A stretch of DNA of 64,000 bases from DASSUW01 sp963774155 (lineage in GTDB: Bacteria > Actinomycetota > Thermoleophilia > Solirubrobacterales > Solirubrobacteraceae). The number at the start of each line of letters is the position of its first letter. Positions within the stretch are counted from its first letter, which is position 1. Positions 61,347-64,000 of this stretch are shown one piece after another. The notes under the pieces were generated by a model that was not told where the DNA came from, searched no databases, and was given only the letters and a program-made list of their open reading frames with translations. A program made the position numbers and the translations under genes. The stretch lies in the NCBI GenBank assembly GCA_963774155.1, contig CAVZDW010000008.1:1054001-1118000 (forward strand), read 5' to 3'.

Positions 61347-62279
61347 CTACCGCCGCGCGCGCGGGTGCGCGTCGTAATAGACGTCTTTCAGGCGTTCGGC
61401 CGACAGGTGCGTGTAGACCTGCGTGGTCGCGATGTCGGCGTGGCCGAGCATCTCCTGCAGCGAGCGGAGGTCGCAGCCGCCGGCCAGCAGATGGGTCGCG
61501 AAGGTGTGGCGGAGCGTGTGCGGGCTCATCTTGCTCTCGAGCCCGGCGGTGCGCGCGTGGCGCTGGACGATCTTGTAGAGCCCCTGGCGCGTGAGGCCCG
61601 CGCCGCGGTGGTTGACGAAGAGCCGCGCCTCGAGCCGGTCGCCGACCATGCGCGGCCGCCCGCGGCCGACGTAGATGGTCAGGGCGCGTGACGCCTCCGC
61701 TCCGATCGGCACGAGCCGCTCCTTGGACCCCTTGCCCCGGGCGCGCAGGATCCCGCTCTCGAGGTCGACGTCGCCGATCTCGAGCCCGATCGCCTCCGAT
61801 GCGCGCAGCCCGCAGGCGTACATGACCTCGAGCAGCGCGCGGTCGCGCAGCGCGGCGGGCTCCGTCCCGCGCGGGGCCTCGAGCAGCTTGGCGACCTCGT
61901 CGCGCGACAGGACCTGCGGCAACCGCCGCGCCTGCTTGGGCGCGCGCAGGTGGGCGGTCGGGTCGTCGGTGATGAGGTCCTGGCGGCGCAGGTGGCGGTA
62001 GAAGGAGCGCAGGCAGGCCACCTTGCGCTGCAGCGTGGCCGCCGAGACGGCGGGGCGGTCCTCCCCGCCGGCGGCGAGGTCGGACACGAAGTCGGCGAGG
62101 TCGCTGTGCCGCGCGGTCAGCGCGTCCGCGCCGGTTCGGTGCAGATGCGCGCCGAACTGCAGGAGATCGGACCGGTAGGCCTCGAGCGTGTTGCGGGACA
62201 GGCCGCGCTCGAACTCGAGGTAGGCCAGGAAATCCAGCAGCAGGTGCTCGAACGGCTGAGCGGGCGCGGCGACGACCAT
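61347..62279 (-). CDS. xerD: tyrosine recombinase XerD
   Basis: A 310-residue recombinase: an N-terminal SAM-like core-binding domain (FLAYLEFERGLSRNTLEAYR) and catalytic residues in GLRASEAIGL (Arg), HTLRHTFATH (His/Arg) and LGHADIATTQVYTH (His, Tyr). It resolves chromosome dimers with XerC at dif. GGAGA precedes ATG 62279. It lies immediately before deoB. Confidence 0.93.
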   Translation of the reverse strand: MVVAAPAQPFEHLLLDFLAYLEFERGLSRNTLEAYRSDLLQFGAHLHRTGADALTARHSDLADFVSDLAAGGEDRPAVSAATLQRKVACLRSFYRHLRRQDLITDDPTAHLRAPKQARRLPQVLSRDEVAKLLEAPRGTEPAALRDRALLEVMYACGLRASEAIGLEIGDVDLESGILRARGKGSKERLVPIGAEASRALTIYVGRGRPRMVGDRLEARLFVNHRGAGLTRQGLYKIVQRHARTAGLESKMSPHTLRHTFATHLLAGGCDLRSLQEMLGHADIATTQVYTHLSAERLKDVYYDAHPRARR

Positions 62280-62349
62280 GGACCGGTCTCCTTCGCCGCC
62301 GGCCGTCCGCGCCCTGCGCGCTGCAAGGCGGCTGTCAGGATCCGGCGCC

Positions 62350-62952
62350 ATGGAACGCTGGGCCGAAATCGACCGCTACCTCGCCGAGCGGCTCATCCCG
62401 GACGACCCCGGCCCGGCGCATGACCACGCCGTGTCGCCGCTGCAGGGCGCCCTGCTGGAGCTGCTCGCCCGGCTCCAGGGCGCGGAGGCCATCCTCGAGA
62501 TCGGCACCCTCGACGGCTACAGCACCCTGTGGCTCGCGCGGGCGCTCCCGCCCGGCGGGCGGCTGGTGACGCTGGAGGTCGACCGCGCCCGCGCCGACCG
62601 TGCCCGCGAGGCGCTGGGCGACCGCGCCGAGGTCATCACCGGGCCCGCGCTCGAGACGCTGCCCCGGCTCGACGGCCCGTTCGACCTCGTGTTCATCGAC
62701 GCCGACAAGCGCAGCAACGCCGCCTACCTGGAGCACGCGCTGCGGCTCTCCCGGCCGGGCACGCTGATCGTCGCGGACAACGTCGTGCGCGGTGGCGCGA
62801 TCGTCGATCCCGACGACCCCGACCCGTCGGTCCAGGGCGTCCGGGCGTTCTTCGACGCCCTGGCGGCCGAGCCCCGCGTCCGGGCCACGGCGATCCAGAC
62901 CGTCGGCGCCAAGGGACACGATGGCCTGGCGCTGGCGCTCGTTCGCGGCTAG
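62350..62952 (+). CDS. SAM-dependent O-methyltransferase (class I)
   Basis: A 200-residue methyltransferase of the caffeoyl-CoA/catechol type: AILEIGTLDGYSTLWLARAL (SAM motif I), VTLEVDRARAD (acidic loop), FDLVFIDADKRSNAAYLEHA (metal/substrate) and LIVADNVVRGG. The acceptor is unknown. It sits between the divergent xerD and a secreted protein. Confidence 0.88.
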   Translation: MERWAEIDRYLAERLIPDDPGPAHDHAVSPLQGALLELLARLQGAEAILEIGTLDGYSTLWLARALPPGGRLVTLEVDRARADRAREALGDRAEVITGPALETLPRLDGPFDLVFIDADKRSNAAYLEHALRLSRPGTLIVADNVVRGGAIVDPDDPDPSVQGVRAFFDALAAEPRVRATAIQTVGAKGHDGLALALVRG

Positions 62953-62961
62953 CGTCTGTCC

Positions 62962-63501
62962 ATGAAACGCACATTCGCAATCACAGCCGCGGCGGCGGTG
63001 CTCGCCGGCGGTGTCGCGATCGGTGCCTCGGCGGACGACACGCCCCCGACGGCCGGCGCGGCCCAGGCGAAGCCGAAGGCCATCACGTTCCAGCGCGTCG
63101 GGCAGGTCCACATCGGCGACCGGCACGCCGACCTGAACGACAAGGGCCTCGTCGGCCCGCTCCGGCCGGGCTGCGAGCTCGGCGGGCCGAACACCCGCAG
63201 CGCGAACCTGCGCTCACCGCTGAGCGGCTCGGTGGACCTCTCGCAGAACAACCAGCGCAAGGTCCGCAACATCACGGTGCGCGGCGGCGCCGAGGCCCGC
63301 GGGGTCGGGATCGGCGACAAGATCTCCGACATCAAGGCCAAGTTCCCGAAGGCGATCGTGGATCACGGCACCGAGGAGGTGTTCCAGCTCACGCTCGTGC
63401 GCGTGCCGAAGAACGGCGGCGGCAAGATCAGCTTCGCCGTGACGCTGGACACGAAGAAGATCTCCCTCATCGGGGTTCCCTTCATCGCGTTCTGCGAGTG
63501 A
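62962..63501 (+). CDS. secreted protein, unknown function
   Basis: A 179-residue protein with a signal peptide (KRTFAITAAAAVLAGGVAIG ASA). The mature part has GQVHIGDRHADLNDKGLVGP and GVGIGDKISDIKAKFPKAIVD, a repeat-like GxxxGDxxxD pattern with a single Cys near the C-terminus. I see no family. It overlaps the nudix gene tail-to-tail by 20 bp. Confidence 0.75.
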   Translation: MKRTFAITAAAAVLAGGVAIGASADDTPPTAGAAQAKPKAITFQRVGQVHIGDRHADLNDKGLVGPLRPGCELGGPNTRSANLRSPLSGSVDLSQNNQRKVRNITVRGGAEARGVGIGDKISDIKAKFPKAIVDHGTEEVFQLTLVRVPKNGGGKISFAVTLDTKKISLIGVPFIAFCE

Positions 63502-64000
63502 GGTGATCGCGCAGCCGCGCGAGCCCGATCAGCGTCTTCGAGTCCTTCGTCTCGGAGAGGATGGCGTCGAGGTCGGCCAGTGGCCGCACCTCGACGTCGA
63601 TCCGCTCGTCCTCCTCCACCTCGGGCCGCTCGGCGACGTCCGAGATCCCGGTGGCCAGGAAGAGGTGGACCTCCTCGTCCGTGAAGCCGGGTGAGGTGTA
63701 GAACGAGCCGAGCGGCTCCCAGTGCTCGGCCTGCTTGCCGATCTCCTCGGCCAGCTCGCGCTTGGCCGTGTCGAGCGGCTCCTCGCCCTCCTCGTCGAGC
63801 TTGCCGGCCGGCAGCTCGAGGAGATCGGGGCTGCCGACCGCCTCGCGCGGCTGGCGGACGAACCACAGGCTCTCGCCGTCGAGCACGACGATGCCGACCG
63901 CGCCGGGATGGGTGACGATCGCCCGCTCGACCTCGTCGCCGTCCTCGTGCCGGAACCAGCGGCGCACGACGGTGAAGAAGCCCGCCTCGTAGACGATCTC
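63482..64000 (-). CDS. NUDIX hydrolase, ADP-ribose pyrophosphatase type (partial at window edge)
   Basis: The reading frame continues beyond the window. The visible part has an N-terminal beta domain (EIVYEAGFFTVVRRWFRHED, GAVGIVVLDGESLWFVRQPR) and a nudix box (ELPAGKLDEEGEEPLDTAKR then ELAEEIG) with one extra residue between the Gly and the first Glu, typical of NudF/ADPRase-like proteins. In Bacillus nudF is near xerD and drm, as here. It hydrolyses ADP-ribose or related sugar nucleotides. Confidence 0.85.
   Translation of the reverse strand, partial: EIVYEAGFFTVVRRWFRHEDGDEVERAIVTHPGAVGIVVLDGESLWFVRQPREAVGSPDLLELPAGKLDEEGEEPLDTAKRELAEEIGKQAEHWEPLGSFYTSPGFTDEEVHLFLATGISDVAERPEVEEDERIDVEVRPLADLDAILSETKDSKTLIGLARLRDHLTRRTR

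Noticed and set aside
58343..61594. 3.2-kb plus-strand open frame opposite mutM/deoB
   Set aside because: Antisense shadow of conserved genes.

Overview
The window is very GC-rich with strong G/C third-position bias, many GTG/TTG starts and start/stop overlaps of the ATGA/GTGA type. It carries an F420-type LLM oxidoreductase, many ECF sigma factors and a recO-ppdK-dgt-dnaG block. Together these suggest a soil actinobacterium, most likely of the Thermoleophilia/Solirubrobacterales type. That placement is inferred from gene content and style, because no rRNA is present.

Region by region. 1-7 kb: a polytopic membrane protein whose 3' end runs into a REP-like repeat, a zinc-ribbon protein, a YbaK/PTH2 tRNA-ester hydrolase ORF, a UPF0303 protein, a DUF892 protein with a histone-H1-like tail, a GT39-type glycosyltransferase, and a sigma factor fused to a zinc-finger/TM/proline-rich tail. 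7-12 kb: secreted proteins (BNR-fold, LVIVD) among gene remnants, then an epimerase divergent from an ECF41 sigma factor. 13-17 kb: a tightly coupled three-gene membrane cassette (TM protein, HTTM protein, toroid-MarC-like fusion). 17-23 kb: an M1-like peptidase, an ECF sigma with a SecD-like membrane partner, and a DesK/DesR-type two-component system. 23-26 kb: AraC regulator divergent from a cupin-NmrA-DUF1772 operon cut off by the next block. 25.7-33.8 kb: a tandem duplication of [GH3 glucosidase / ABC ATPase / ABC permease]; the second GH3 copy is frameshifted while the ABC genes are almost identical. 33.8-35 kb: HigBA-like toxin-antitoxin and tRNA-Met. 35-43 kb: SARP/AAA regulator, two MFS transporters, cupin, PilZ, metalloprotease. 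42.7-51 kb: HD-GYP plus receiver pair, LLM oxidoreductase plus glycosyltransferase, winged-helix, ParB-like, EAL-HDOD and alpha/beta hydrolase genes, tRNA-Asn. 51-64 kb: housekeeping block (broken HNH gene, dnaG split by a frameshift, dgt, ppdK, recO, glutaredoxin, mutM, lipoprotein peptidase, deoB, xerD, O-methyltransferase, secreted protein, nudF-like).

The genes form several local modules rather than one system. Signalling is the main theme: three ECF-type sigma factors, a histidine kinase/regulator pair, HD-GYP, PilZ and EAL-HDOD proteins, and AraC and SARP regulators. The second theme is secreted or membrane-anchored hydrolases. The most interesting candidates are the HTTM/toroid-MarC cassette, the pair of matching ECF41-like promoters between the epimerase and its sigma gene, and the asymmetrically decayed tandem duplication.

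Several genes that should be intact (dnaG, HNH, GH3 copy 2, the BNR N-terminus and possibly the YbaK/PTH2 junction) carry single-base frameshifts. Residual indel errors in the assembly must therefore be weighed against real decay throughout. No CRISPR array, insertion sequence, prophage or rRNA was seen.
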